A DNA stretch of 32,355 nucleotides from Streptomyces muensis. Lineage in GTDB: Bacteria > Actinomycetota > Actinomycetes > Streptomycetales > Streptomycetaceae. Of the stretch, positions 1-6,902 are shown piece after piece. The stretch covers positions 1-32,355 of the forward strand of contig NZ_JAKEIP010000080.1 in assembly GCF_021474425.1 (NCBI RefSeq), written 5' to 3'. The position numbers and the translations under genes are program-made. How positions within the stretch are numbered: the stretch's first letter is position 1; each line of letters begins with the position of its first letter. Below the pieces are notes generated by a model. It did no database searches. It saw nothing but the letters and a program-made list of their open reading frames with translations, and was not told where the DNA came from.

Positions 1-1
1 G

Positions 2-985
2 CCGGAGGAAGCAGGCCGAGGACCGGAGAAGACCGGACGGGCGCCGGAGAAGGCCGGACCGGGACCGGACGGGGCAGGCCGAGGGCCTCAGGAGGTGGGG
101 CGAGGGCCGGAGAGGGTGGTGGCCGGGGCGTTGGCCGAGCTTGCTGCGGTCGTACGTCCCTCGGGTCCGGGGACCCCCACCTCCGCCACCGACACCGCCG
201 CCGGCGCCCACCTCGCCGCCTACGCCCTCGGCGCGGGACAGGGCTTCGTCCTCGGGGTCGCTGCTCCGCGCCGGGACCCCGGCGACCACACCATCGCCTC
301 CGTCGCCGCCGTGCTCCTCTCTCTCCTCACCGGCGAGCAACAGAGCGGGTCGGGAGCGGCTCGGTCGTCGGCGCTCGTACGGCTGCTGCTGGGCGCCGAG
401 CCGCGGGCGGTGGCTCCGCTCCTCGGCGCGGACCGCTGGCTCGTGGTGCACGGCCGTCCCGACAGCCAGCCCTGCGACCCGGTGGCGGCCTCGGCGCTGG
501 GCGCGGCCCTCGGCTCGCCGCTGGTCGACCTCGCGCAGGACGTCGTACGCGTCCTCGCCCCGGCGGACCGCGAACCGGTCCCGCAGCCCGGCTGGACCCT
601 GGGCGTGAGCGCCCCCGCGTCCGCCGAGGAGTGGCCGGCGGCCGACACCCAGGCGGCCCGGGCCCTGTCCCGCGCCCGGGCCACCCGCACCCCCCTGTTC
701 CGGCACGGCACCCACCGCCCGGCCCTGACGGACCTGCTCTCCCCGGACGCGGCGGAGTCGCACGCCCGCGCCCTGCTCGCGCCCCTCACCCCGCCCCTGA
801 CGGAGACCCTGCGCACCTGGCTCTCCCTGCACGGCAGTTGGGACCGCACGGCCGTCGCCCTGTCCGTCCACCGCAACACCGTCCGCCAGCGGATCGCCCG
901 TTGCGCGACGCTCCTCGGCACGGACCTGGACGACCCGGACGTACGGATGGAGTTGTGGTTCGCCCTGCGGCAGGGCGAAGGGTGA
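2..985 (+). CDS. PucR-type transcriptional regulator, 5' end outside the window
   Basis: The reading frame is open from base 2 to a TGA at 983-985, so the true start lies to the left. A GTG at 95 is only an internal candidate. The last ~55 residues form a PucR C-terminal helix-turn-helix: LSLHGSWDRTAVALSVHRNT followed by VRQRIARC, then a short acidic helix ending WFALRQGEG. This domain closes purine-catabolism-type activators, usually 400-550 residues long. The visible N-terminal part is a Pro/Gly/Glu linker made of five 7-residue imperfect repeats, followed by an Ala/Leu-rich region with no motif I recognise. The downstream phosphatase-like gene is in the same direction, 74 bp away. Effector and targets cannot be read from the sequence. 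The family call rests on the C-terminal domain only. Confidence 0.75.
   Translation, partial: PEEAGRGPEKTGRAPEKAGPGPDGAGRGPQEVGRGPERVVAGALAELAAVVRPSGPGTPTSATDTAAGAHLAAYALGAGQGFVLGVAAPRRDPGDHTIASVAAVLLSLLTGEQQSGSGAARSSALVRLLLGAEPRAVAPLLGADRWLVVHGRPDSQPCDPVAASALGAALGSPLVDLAQDVVRVLAPADREPVPQPGWTLGVSAPASAEEWPAADTQAARALSRARATRTPLFRHGTHRPALTDLLSPDAAESHARALLAPLTPPLTETLRTWLSLHGSWDRTAVALSVHRNTVRQRIARCATLLGTDLDDPDVRMELWFALRQGEG
17..121 (+). repeat. Five imperfect 21-bp tandem repeats in the PucR linker
   Basis: Read in frame, bases 17-121 encode five consecutive heptads: RGPEKTG, RAPEKAG, PGPDGAG, RGPQEVG and RGPERVV. The period is exactly 21 bp, so it keeps the frame. It looks like an expandable flexible linker in the regulator rather than a separate element. 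Confidence 0.7.
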
Positions 986-1059
986 TCCACACAGTGACCC
1001 ACGTCGCACGCGCCCCGGAGCCGGGCGTTCCCACAGTTGTCTGCCTCACAATGGGAGCC

Positions 1060-1851
1060 ATGCCGATACCCGGGACACCCAGCCGCGCCGAGCTCGTCGA
1101 CCATCTCGTCAGAACCCGTATCGCGGGCGACGTCGCCACCCCCCGCGAGAACAACCTCTCCCACTACCGCCAGCTGGCGAACGGCAATCGCCACTACTGG
1201 CTCGGCCTGGAGCTCGGCGACCGCTGGACCGACGAGCAGGACGTGCTCGCGGTGATGGCCGAGCGCGTCGGCGTGAACGACGACGCGGAGCACCGCCACG
1301 GCCAGGACACCATCGACCCCGAGCTGACGGTGGCCGCGCTGGAGCGCATGGCGGCCCGGCTGCGCAAGGCGGCGGACGGCCAGCAGCGGGTGCTGTTCGC
1401 GACCGGTCACCCGGGCGGTCTGCTGGACGTGCACCGCGCGACGGCGCAGGCACTGCGGGCGGCGGGCTGCGAGATCGTGGTGATCCCCGAGGGCCTCCAG
1501 ACCGACGAGGGCTACGTCATGCAGTTCGCCGACGTGGCGGTCCTCGAACACGGCGCCACCCTCTGGCACACCCACTCCGGCGACCCGATGAAGGCCATCC
1601 TGACGGGCCTGGAGCGCGAGGAGCGTCCGCTGCCGGACCTGGTCGTCGCCGACCACGGCTGGGCGGGCTACGCCGGCCAGCACGGCGTGGACTCCGTCGG
1701 CTACGCGGACTGCAACGACCCGGCGCTGTTCCTCGCGGAGGCGGAGGGCACGGTGCAGGTCGTGGTGCCGCTGGACGACCACGTGGTCAGCCCGCGCCAC
1801 TACGACCCGATGACGGCGTATCTGCTGCGTGAGGCGGGCCTGGCCGAGTAA
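1060..1851 (+). CDS. Phosphatase-like protein of an uncharacterised actinobacterial family
   Basis: The protein has 263 residues from ATG 1060. An in-frame ATG at 1051 is possible. No spaced Shine-Dalgarno precedes either, but CACAAT at 1047-1052 lies 7 nt before ATG 1060, the usual arrangement of a Streptomyces leaderless transcript, so I chose 1060. Visible conserved-looking blocks are RIAGDVATPRENNL, GLELGDRWTDEQDVLAVMAER, GQDTIDPE, FATGHPGGLLDVH, SGDPMKAIL and VVADHGWAGYAGQHG. I recall this pattern as a protein annotated simply as 'phosphatase' in streptomycetes. There is no signal peptide or membrane segment, so it should be cytoplasmic. Its substrate is unknown. It follows the PucR-type regulator in the same direction and may be its target, but nothing in the sequence proves that. 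Confidence 0.6.
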   Translation: MPIPGTPSRAELVDHLVRTRIAGDVATPRENNLSHYRQLANGNRHYWLGLELGDRWTDEQDVLAVMAERVGVNDDAEHRHGQDTIDPELTVAALERMAARLRKAADGQQRVLFATGHPGGLLDVHRATAQALRAAGCEIVVIPEGLQTDEGYVMQFADVAVLEHGATLWHTHSGDPMKAILTGLEREERPLPDLVVADHGWAGYAGQHGVDSVGYADCNDPALFLAEAEGTVQVVVPLDDHVVSPRHYDPMTAYLLREAGLAE

Positions 1852-2003
1852 GGCCGGACAGGGGTTGTACGCGGTCACGTTGAAATCTCGGCGAACGCTG
1901 AGGGATTTCTTCATGGCGGTCGCATCTCTGCACACATCCCCCTGAGACACGTCCTTGTCTGTTCAACCAGGAACGGACGTGACGGAGCGTTTCAGGGGAA
2001 CGG

Positions 2004-3206
2004 ATGGTGCCGATGATGCACGGTTTGGACAGACGACACGCGAGGCTTCCCGCCCAGCCTCTCCCCCCGCTCGCCGAGACGGTGCCCGAACGCCCGCCGG
2101 GCCCGGCCCCGATACGGAAGCGGTCGGCGCCGCCCGCGCGGGAGGGACGCCGGCTGTACGTCATCGACGGTCTCCGCCTGCTCGCCGCCCTGCTGGTGGC
2201 CGTCCACCACTACGCCGGCACCGACCGTCTCGACCAGCCCGGCAACAACGTCTGGGGCCGGCCGGTGTCCGAGATCATGCCCACGGTGTTCCACTTCTCC
2301 ACCTACGGCTGGATCGGCGTCGAGATCTTCTTCGTCATCAGCGGCTTCGTGATCTGCATGTCGTGCTGGGGCCGCACCCCGCGGCAGTTCTTCGTCTCAC
2401 GGGTCATCCGGCTCTACCCGGCGTACTGGTTCGCCATCGCCTTCACCACGGCCGTCGTCATGGCGCTGCCCGGCGTGTGGGAGCGGCTGCGGCTGCGGAA
2501 CATCCTGCTCAACCTCACGATGCTCCAGTCCGGCTCGGCCTCACCGCACGTCGACGGCGTGTACTGGACCCTGTGGACGGAGCTGCGGTTCTATCTGCTG
2601 TTCCTCGTGGTGGTCGCCATGGGGCTCACCTATCGCAGGGTCGTGGTGTTCTGCTGCGTCTGGGGCACCGCCGCGATGCTCGCGCCGATCTCCGAGCTCC
2701 GTCTGATGATCCTGATCGTCAACCCGGTCGCGGCCTGGTTCTTCATCGCCGGTCTCGTGCTCTACCTGATGTACCGGTTCGGCCAGGACCTGCTGCTGTG
2801 GGGCATGCTGGCCATGTCGTGGCTGATGGCGCAGATGGAGATCGGGCGCCGGATCGACTCCGTCGAGCATGTCTCGGGCTGGCGCGGCAGCGCGCTGATC
2901 TACACGGCGTTCCTGCTGTTCATGGTCGCCGTCGCGCTGGGCCACACGGACCGTGTCCGCTGGAAGTGGCTGGTCACCGCAGGCGCCCTGACCTATCCGC
3001 TGTACCTCACGCACTACCTCGCCGGTACGACGCTGATCAGCCGGCTGCGGGACACCATGGACCCCCGGCTGCTGGTCGCCGTGGTGATCGCGGCGTTCCT
3101 GGGGCTGAGCTGGCTGGTCCACCGGTATGTGGAGCGGCCGGCGGCGCGGCTGCTGAAGAGCGGGCTGGACACGTCGTTCGCCCGACTGCGGAACGCGCGG
3201 GGATGA
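2004..3206 (+). CDS. Acyltransferase-3 family integral membrane protein
   Basis: The protein has 400 residues. ATG 2004 is preceded by AGGGGA at 1994-1999. A cytoplasmic proline-rich N-terminus (~50 residues) leads into the acyltransferase-3 (OafA/YrhL-like) membrane domain. Landmarks are YVIDGLRLLAALLVAVHHYAG (His68/His69, the family's conserved region), GWIGVEIFFVISGFVI (~103-117) and RVIRLYPAYW (~133-142). About ten hydrophobic helices run to residue ~380, ending WLVHRYVERPAARLL, the typical C-terminal signature. Such proteins move acyl groups across the membrane onto sugars, lipids or wall polymers. The acceptor cannot be told here because no glycan or antibiotic genes are adjacent. It is a stand-alone gene, convergent with tesB. 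Confidence 0.85.
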   Translation: MVPMMHGLDRRHARLPAQPLPPLAETVPERPPGPAPIRKRSAPPAREGRRLYVIDGLRLLAALLVAVHHYAGTDRLDQPGNNVWGRPVSEIMPTVFHFSTYGWIGVEIFFVISGFVICMSCWGRTPRQFFVSRVIRLYPAYWFAIAFTTAVVMALPGVWERLRLRNILLNLTMLQSGSASPHVDGVYWTLWTELRFYLLFLVVVAMGLTYRRVVVFCCVWGTAAMLAPISELRLMILIVNPVAAWFFIAGLVLYLMYRFGQDLLLWGMLAMSWLMAQMEIGRRIDSVEHVSGWRGSALIYTAFLLFMVAVALGHTDRVRWKWLVTAGALTYPLYLTHYLAGTTLISRLRDTMDPRLLVAVVIAAFLGLSWLVHRYVERPAARLLKSGLDTSFARLRNARG

Positions 3207-3239
3207 GCCGCCCGGGGGTGAACCGCCCGGGGTGGCCGG

Positions 3240-3284
3240 GGTGACGGTCGACGTTCCCGGCCAGGAGGCCGGCCAGCCGTCACC
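3240..3284. terminator. Probable bidirectional hairpin between acyltransferase and tesB
   Basis: GGTGACGG (3240-3247) pairs with CCGTCACC (3277-3284), and CCGGCC/GGCCGG (3257-3272) forms an inner 6-bp hairpin. There is no U-tract. It lies between convergent genes and overlaps the tesB stop codon. Confidence 0.5.
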
Positions 3285-4146
3285 GTGGGACCCTGACCAC
3301 GCCCTCCTGGATCACGGACACCGCGAGCCGTCCGTCCTGCGTGTAGATCCGGGCCTGTCCGAGGCCCCGCCCGCCGTACGCCGACGGCGACTCCTGGTCG
3401 TACAGCAGCCACTCGTCGGCGCGGAAGGGCCGGTGGAACCACATGGCGTGGTCCAGCGAGGCGCCGACCACGTCGCCGACGGCCCAGCCGCCCCGGCCGT
3501 GCGCGAGCAGGACGGAGTCGAGGAGGGTCATGTCGGAGACGTACGTGGCGAGGACGACGTGCAGCAGCGGGTCGTCGGCGAGTTTGCCGTTGGTGCGGAA
3601 CCAGACCTGGGAGTGCGGTTCACGCGGCTCGCCGAACCTGCCGTACGGCGGCTCGTCGACATAGCGCAGGTCGACCGCCTGGCGTGCCTCCAGGAACCGC
3701 TCGACGACCGCCGGGTCGAGGTGGTCGTACCCGCGCAGCCGCTCCTCGGAGGTGGGCAGCGACGCCGGGTCGGGCGAGGGCGGCATCGGGGTCTGGTGGT
3801 CCAGCCCCTCCTCGTACGTCTGGAAGGACGCCGACAGCGCGAAGATCGGCTTGCCGTGCTGGACGGCGACGACGCGGCGGGTGGTGAAGGAGCGGCCGTC
3901 GCGCATGCGGTCGACGTTGTAGACGATGGGCGCGCCCGGGTCGCCCATGCGCAGGAAGTACGCGTGGAGCGAGTGGGCGGGCCGGTCCGCGGGGACCGTG
4001 CGCCCGGCGGCGACGAGGGCCTGGGCCGCGACCTGGCCGCCGAAGACGCGCGGGACGACGGCGGAGCGGGACTGGCCGCGGAAGATGTCCTCCTCGATCT
4101 GCTCCAGGTCGAGCAGATCGAGGAGACCCTGTAGTGCCTCGTTCAT
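3280..4146 (-). CDS. tesB: Acyl-CoA thioesterase II (TesB family)
   Basis: The protein has 288 residues, the normal TesB length. ATG 4146 has AAAAGG just upstream. It is a double hot-dog fold enzyme hydrolysing acyl-CoA to free acid and CoA in the cytoplasm. The N-terminal half has IFRGQSRSAVVPRVFGGQVAAQAL and HSLHAYFLRMGD. The C-terminal half holds the likely catalytic Asp (ASLDHAMWFHRPF, ~D232), a Ser-rich turn (QESPSAYGGRGL) and Gln (SVIQEGVVR, ~Q280), matching the Asp-Thr/Ser-Gln set of E. coli TesB. The acyl-CoA dehydrogenase gene ends 47 bp upstream in the same direction, so the two are probably co-transcribed in fatty or branched acyl-CoA turnover. Confidence 0.9.
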   Translation of the reverse strand: MNEALQGLLDLLDLEQIEEDIFRGQSRSAVVPRVFGGQVAAQALVAAGRTVPADRPAHSLHAYFLRMGDPGAPIVYNVDRMRDGRSFTTRRVVAVQHGKPIFALSASFQTYEEGLDHQTPMPPSPDPASLPTSEERLRGYDHLDPAVVERFLEARQAVDLRYVDEPPYGRFGEPREPHSQVWFRTNGKLADDPLLHVVLATYVSDMTLLDSVLLAHGRGGWAVGDVVGASLDHAMWFHRPFRADEWLLYDQESPSAYGGRGLGQARIYTQDGRLAVSVIQEGVVRVPR

Positions 4147-4193
4147 GGCACCTTTTCTACTGGCAGGAAGTTGCGGGAGCCTTGCGGGGCTCC

Positions 4194-5351
4194 CTACAGG
4201 CCCATGTCCTTGGCGATGATCGACTTCATGATCTCGCTGGTGCCGCCGTAGATGCGGTTGACGCGGTTGTCCGCGTACAGGCGGGCGATGGGGTACTCGT
4301 TCATGAAGCCGTAGCCGCCGTGGAGCTGCAGGCAGCGGTCGATGACGCGGTGCGCGACCTCGGTGCAGAAGAGCTTCGCGGAGGCGGCCTCGGCGGGGGT
4401 GAGTTCACCGGCGTCCAGGGCCTCCAGGGCGCGGTCGGCGACGGCCTCGGCGGCGTCCACCTCGGCCTGGCAGGCGGCCAGCTCGAACTTGGTGTTCTGG
4501 AAGGAGGCGACGGACTTGCCGAAGACGGTGCGGTCCTGGACGTACTCCTTGGCGAACCGGACGGCGGCCTTGGCCTGCGCGTAGGCGCCGAAGGCGATGC
4601 CCCAGCGCTCGGAGGCGAGGTTGTGGCCGAGGTAGTAGAAGCCCTTGTTCTCCTCGCCGAGGAGGTCCTCGACCGGGACCTTCACGTCGACGAAGGCCAG
4701 CTCGGCGGTGTCGGAGGTCTTCAGGCCGAGCTTGTCGAGCTTGCGGCCGACGGAGTAGCCCTCGGACTTGGTGTCCACGGCGAACAGGGAGATGCCGTGG
4801 CGGCGGTCCTCGGCGCTGGGCGCGTCGGTGCGGGCGCAGACGATGACGCGGTCGGCGTGGACGCCGCCGGTGATGAAGGTCTTGGCGCCGTTGAGGACGT
4901 AGTGCGTGCCGTCCTCGGAGAGCTTGGCGGTGGTCTTCATGCCCGCGAGGTCGGAGCCGGTGCCCGGCTCGGTCATCGCGAGGGCCCACATCTCCTCACC
5001 GGAGACGAACTTGGGCAGGAAGCGCTTCTTCTGCTCGTCGGAGGCGAGCATCTTGATGTACGGCAGGCCGAGCAGCACGTGCACGCCGGAGCCGCCGAAC
5101 TGCACACCCGCGCGGGCGGTCTCCTCGTACATCACCGCCTCGAACTTGTACGAGTCGATGCCGGCGCCGCCGTACTCCTCGTCGACGCGGATGCCGAAGA
5201 CGCCGAGCTCGGCGAGCTTGTAGTAGAAGTCGCGCGGCGCCTGGCCGGCCGCGAACCACTCGTCGTAGACCGGGACGACCTCGGCCTCGATGAAGGCGCG
5301 GATGGTCTCCCGGAACGCCTCGTGATCCTCACTGAACACAGTACGGCGCAC
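4194..5351 (-). CDS. Acyl-CoA dehydrogenase, long-chain/isovaleryl catalytic layout
   Basis: The protein has 385 residues. GTG 5351 is preceded by GGAGG at a 7-nt spacing on the minus strand. It is a full-length FAD flavoprotein oxidising acyl-CoA to trans-2-enoyl-CoA. Landmarks are WALAMTEPGTGSDLAGMKTT (~122-141), the FAD/substrate loop KTFITGG, and the C-terminal QLHGGYGFMNEYPIARLYAD and IYGGTSEIMKSIIAKDMGL. At the position where short- and medium-chain enzymes carry the catalytic Glu (YEGT), this protein has Gly369. The likely base is Glu248 in HNLASERWGIA, as in long-chain and isovaleryl enzymes. tesB follows 47 bp downstream. A palindromic operator-like site sits 24-37 nt before the start. 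Chain specificity is not determined. Confidence 0.9.
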   Translation of the reverse strand: MRRTVFSEDHEAFRETIRAFIEAEVVPVYDEWFAAGQAPRDFYYKLAELGVFGIRVDEEYGGAGIDSYKFEAVMYEETARAGVQFGGSGVHVLLGLPYIKMLASDEQKKRFLPKFVSGEEMWALAMTEPGTGSDLAGMKTTAKLSEDGTHYVLNGAKTFITGGVHADRVIVCARTDAPSAEDRRHGISLFAVDTKSEGYSVGRKLDKLGLKTSDTAELAFVDVKVPVEDLLGEENKGFYYLGHNLASERWGIAFGAYAQAKAAVRFAKEYVQDRTVFGKSVASFQNTKFELAACQAEVDAAEAVADRALEALDAGELTPAEAASAKLFCTEVAHRVIDRCLQLHGGYGFMNEYPIARLYADNRVNRIYGGTSEIMKSIIAKDMGL

Positions 5352-5374
5352 GCCGCCACCTCCACCGGTACATG

Positions 5375-5388
5375 TCTAAGCGCTTGCT
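5375..5388. promoter_or_regulatory. TetR-type operator candidate upstream of the acyl-CoA dehydrogenase
   Basis: TCTAAGCGCTTGCT has a perfect 8-bp core, AAGCGCTT (5378-5385). It fits 8 of the 10 fixed positions of AnCAAGnnCTTGnT, the motif known for the lipid-catabolism repressor KstR2. It lies just upstream of the GTG at 5351, where a repressor would block transcription. The cognate regulator is not identifiable here. Confidence 0.5.
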
Positions 5389-5462
5389 CACTCAACCGTA
5401 CCGGCGAGTATCCACAGGCGTCCAGAGGTCAAGGTCCGTAACGCTCGTCACGCTCGCCGCGC

Positions 5463-6146
5463 TCAGACCCGTACATCCTCCTCGCTCCGCCGGGCCGGAC
5501 GCCGCCGCGTCCCCCGCCCCGACCGCAGCAGCCGTACGGCCACCAGGGCCAGGGCCGCCACGACCACGGCTACCAGGATGACCTTGGAGTAGAGGCCGAC
5601 CAGGTCGGTGACCTCGTGCCAGCGGGCGCCCAGCGCGTAGCCGGCGGCGATGAAGGCGGCGTTCCAGATGAGGCTGCCGGCCGCGGTGAGGGCGAGGAAG
5701 AGGGGCAGCCGCATGCGTTCCACGCCGGCCGGTATCGAGATCAGGCTGCGGAAGATCGGTATGAAGCGGCCGAAGAACACGGCCTTGGTGCCGTGCCGCA
5801 GGAACCACGCCTCGGTCCGCTCCACGTCCGCGACCTTCACCAGCGGCAGCCGCGCCGCCGCCGCGATCAGCCGCTCCCGGCCGAAGAGCGCGCCGAGCAG
5901 ATAGAGGGCCAGCGCGCCCACCACCGAGCCCGCAGTCGTCCAGGCGACGGCCGCGACGACGTCCATCCGCCCCTGACTGGCCGTGAATCCCGCGAGCGGC
6001 AGGATCACCTCGCTCGGGAGCGGGGGAAAGAGGTTCTCCAGGGCGATGGCCAGCCCCGCACCGGGACCGCCCATCTTCTCCATCAGGTCGGCGGCCCAGC
6101 CGGCGACTCCGCCGACGGGGGCGTCGGCCGCAGCAGCGATGATCAC
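5463..6146 (-). CDS. DedA family membrane protein
   Basis: The protein has 227 residues. GTG 6146 is used, without a strong ribosome-binding site. It is a polytopic DedA/SNARE-associated protein with the signature ALENLFPPLPSEVILPLAGF (~36-55) and the conserved amphipathic segment FFGRFIPIFRSLISIPAG (~123-140). Four to five hydrophobic helices are followed by a basic cytoplasmic tail (RSGRGTRRRPARRSEEDVRV). Members of the family act in membrane homeostasis and lipid-carrier recycling; which of these applies here is not visible. It lies between the TetR gene (63 bp upstream) and the acyl-CoA dehydrogenase (111 bp downstream), all on the minus strand. There is no obvious functional link to acyl-CoA catabolism. 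Confidence 0.88.
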   Translation of the reverse strand: MIIAAAADAPVGGVAGWAADLMEKMGGPGAGLAIALENLFPPLPSEVILPLAGFTASQGRMDVVAAVAWTTAGSVVGALALYLLGALFGRERLIAAAARLPLVKVADVERTEAWFLRHGTKAVFFGRFIPIFRSLISIPAGVERMRLPLFLALTAAGSLIWNAAFIAAGYALGARWHEVTDLVGLYSKVILVAVVVAALALVAVRLLRSGRGTRRRPARRSEEDVRV

Positions 6147-6209
6147 GCCGCTACTTTACTAAGTCTTGACCTAAGGGCGGCGTGAGTACAGGGGGCCACC
6201 CCGGACGGC

Positions 6210-6806
6210 TCACTCCACCCCGGCCGCCCCGAACGCTCCCCGTGCCATCCGGTGCAGCAGCTGAGCCGTGACGCCCCGTCCCGGCAGCGAGCCCGGCCGG
6301 CCCAGGTGCGGGGTCGAGTTGAGCAGGCCGAACACCGAGTGGACGGCCGAGCGGGCCGTCGGCTCGGTCAGCTCCGGGTAGACCTCGCGCACGATCTCCA
6401 CCCACAGCTCGACGTACTGCCGCTGGAGCTGCCGTACGAGCTTGCGGTCGCTGTCGCGCAGGCGGTCCAGCTCGCGGTCGTGCAGGGTGATCAGGGGGCG
6501 GTCGTCGAGGGCGAAGTCGATGTGGCCCTCGATGAGGGAGTCGAGGACCGCCTCGGGCGGCACGCCGTCGGCCTCCGCGAGGCGCCGCTTCGCGCCCGTC
6601 AGCAGCTGGCCGCTGATGCCGACGAGCAGCTCGGCGAGCATCGCGTCCTTGCCGGCGAAGTGGCGGTAGAGACCGGGGCCGCTGATGCCCACGGCGGCGC
6701 CTATCTCGTCCACGCCGACACCGTGGAAACCGCGTTCGGCGAAGAGCCGCGCGGCCTCCTTGAGGATCTGCTCGCGGCGGGTGGGGGCGTCGGTTCTGGT
6801 GGCCAT
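6210..6806 (-). CDS. TetR family repressor, probable regulator of the leucine-catabolism operon
   Basis: The protein has 198 residues from ATG 6806. The N-terminal DNA-binding domain is ILKEAARLFAERGFHGVGVD followed by EIGAAVGISGPGLYRHFAGKD (~14-55), standard TetR helices with YRHF in the recognition region. The C-terminal ligand domain carries HDRELDRLRDSDRKLVRQLQ (~100-125). A -10-like TAGAAT (6814-6819 on the minus strand) lies 7 nt before ATG, suggesting a leaderless message. Two matching 16-bp palindromes lie in the 96-bp divergent gap to the carboxylase gene, and one covers the -35 region of this gene. That points to autoregulation and control of the operon at 6903-12585. A branched-chain acyl-CoA inducer is a guess from context. 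Confidence 0.88.
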   Translation of the reverse strand: MATRTDAPTRREQILKEAARLFAERGFHGVGVDEIGAAVGISGPGLYRHFAGKDAMLAELLVGISGQLLTGAKRRLAEADGVPPEAVLDSLIEGHIDFALDDRPLITLHDRELDRLRDSDRKLVRQLQRQYVELWVEIVREVYPELTEPTARSAVHSVFGLLNSTPHLGRPGSLPGRGVTAQLLHRMARGAFGAAGVE

Positions 6807-6828
6807 GGAAGCAATTCTAGACAGGGAG

Positions 6829-6844
6829 GTTAGCGGTCGTTAAC
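6829..6844. promoter_or_regulatory. TetR operator candidate O1
   Basis: GTTAGCGGTCGTTAAC is an imperfect palindrome of consensus GTTAACGNNCGTTAAC. It overlaps the -35-like TTAACG (minus strand, 6838-6843) that is spaced 18 nt from the TetR gene's TAGAAT box. Confidence 0.7.
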
Positions 6845-6857
6845 CTGAAGGAAATGC

Positions 6858-6873
6858 GTTAACGCTCATTAAC
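6858..6873. promoter_or_regulatory. TetR operator candidate O2
   Basis: GTTAACGCTCATTAAC is a second copy of the O1 palindrome, 29 bp away centre to centre. It lies 30-45 nt before the carboxylase start codon, so it is placed to repress the plus-strand operon. Confidence 0.7.
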
Positions 6874-6902
6874 TGGTGGACCACTGGTGAGGGGACCGCA
6901 GG

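Noticed and set aside
17..121. CRISPR-like or minisatellite array
   Set aside because: The units are adjacent without spacers and keep the reading frame, so they are protein-coding repeats.
220..1950. Long minus-strand frame opposite the PucR and phosphatase genes
   Set aside because: It is a G+C-rich shadow; its Arg/His/Val-rich sequence has no domain, while the plus strand encodes recognisable families.
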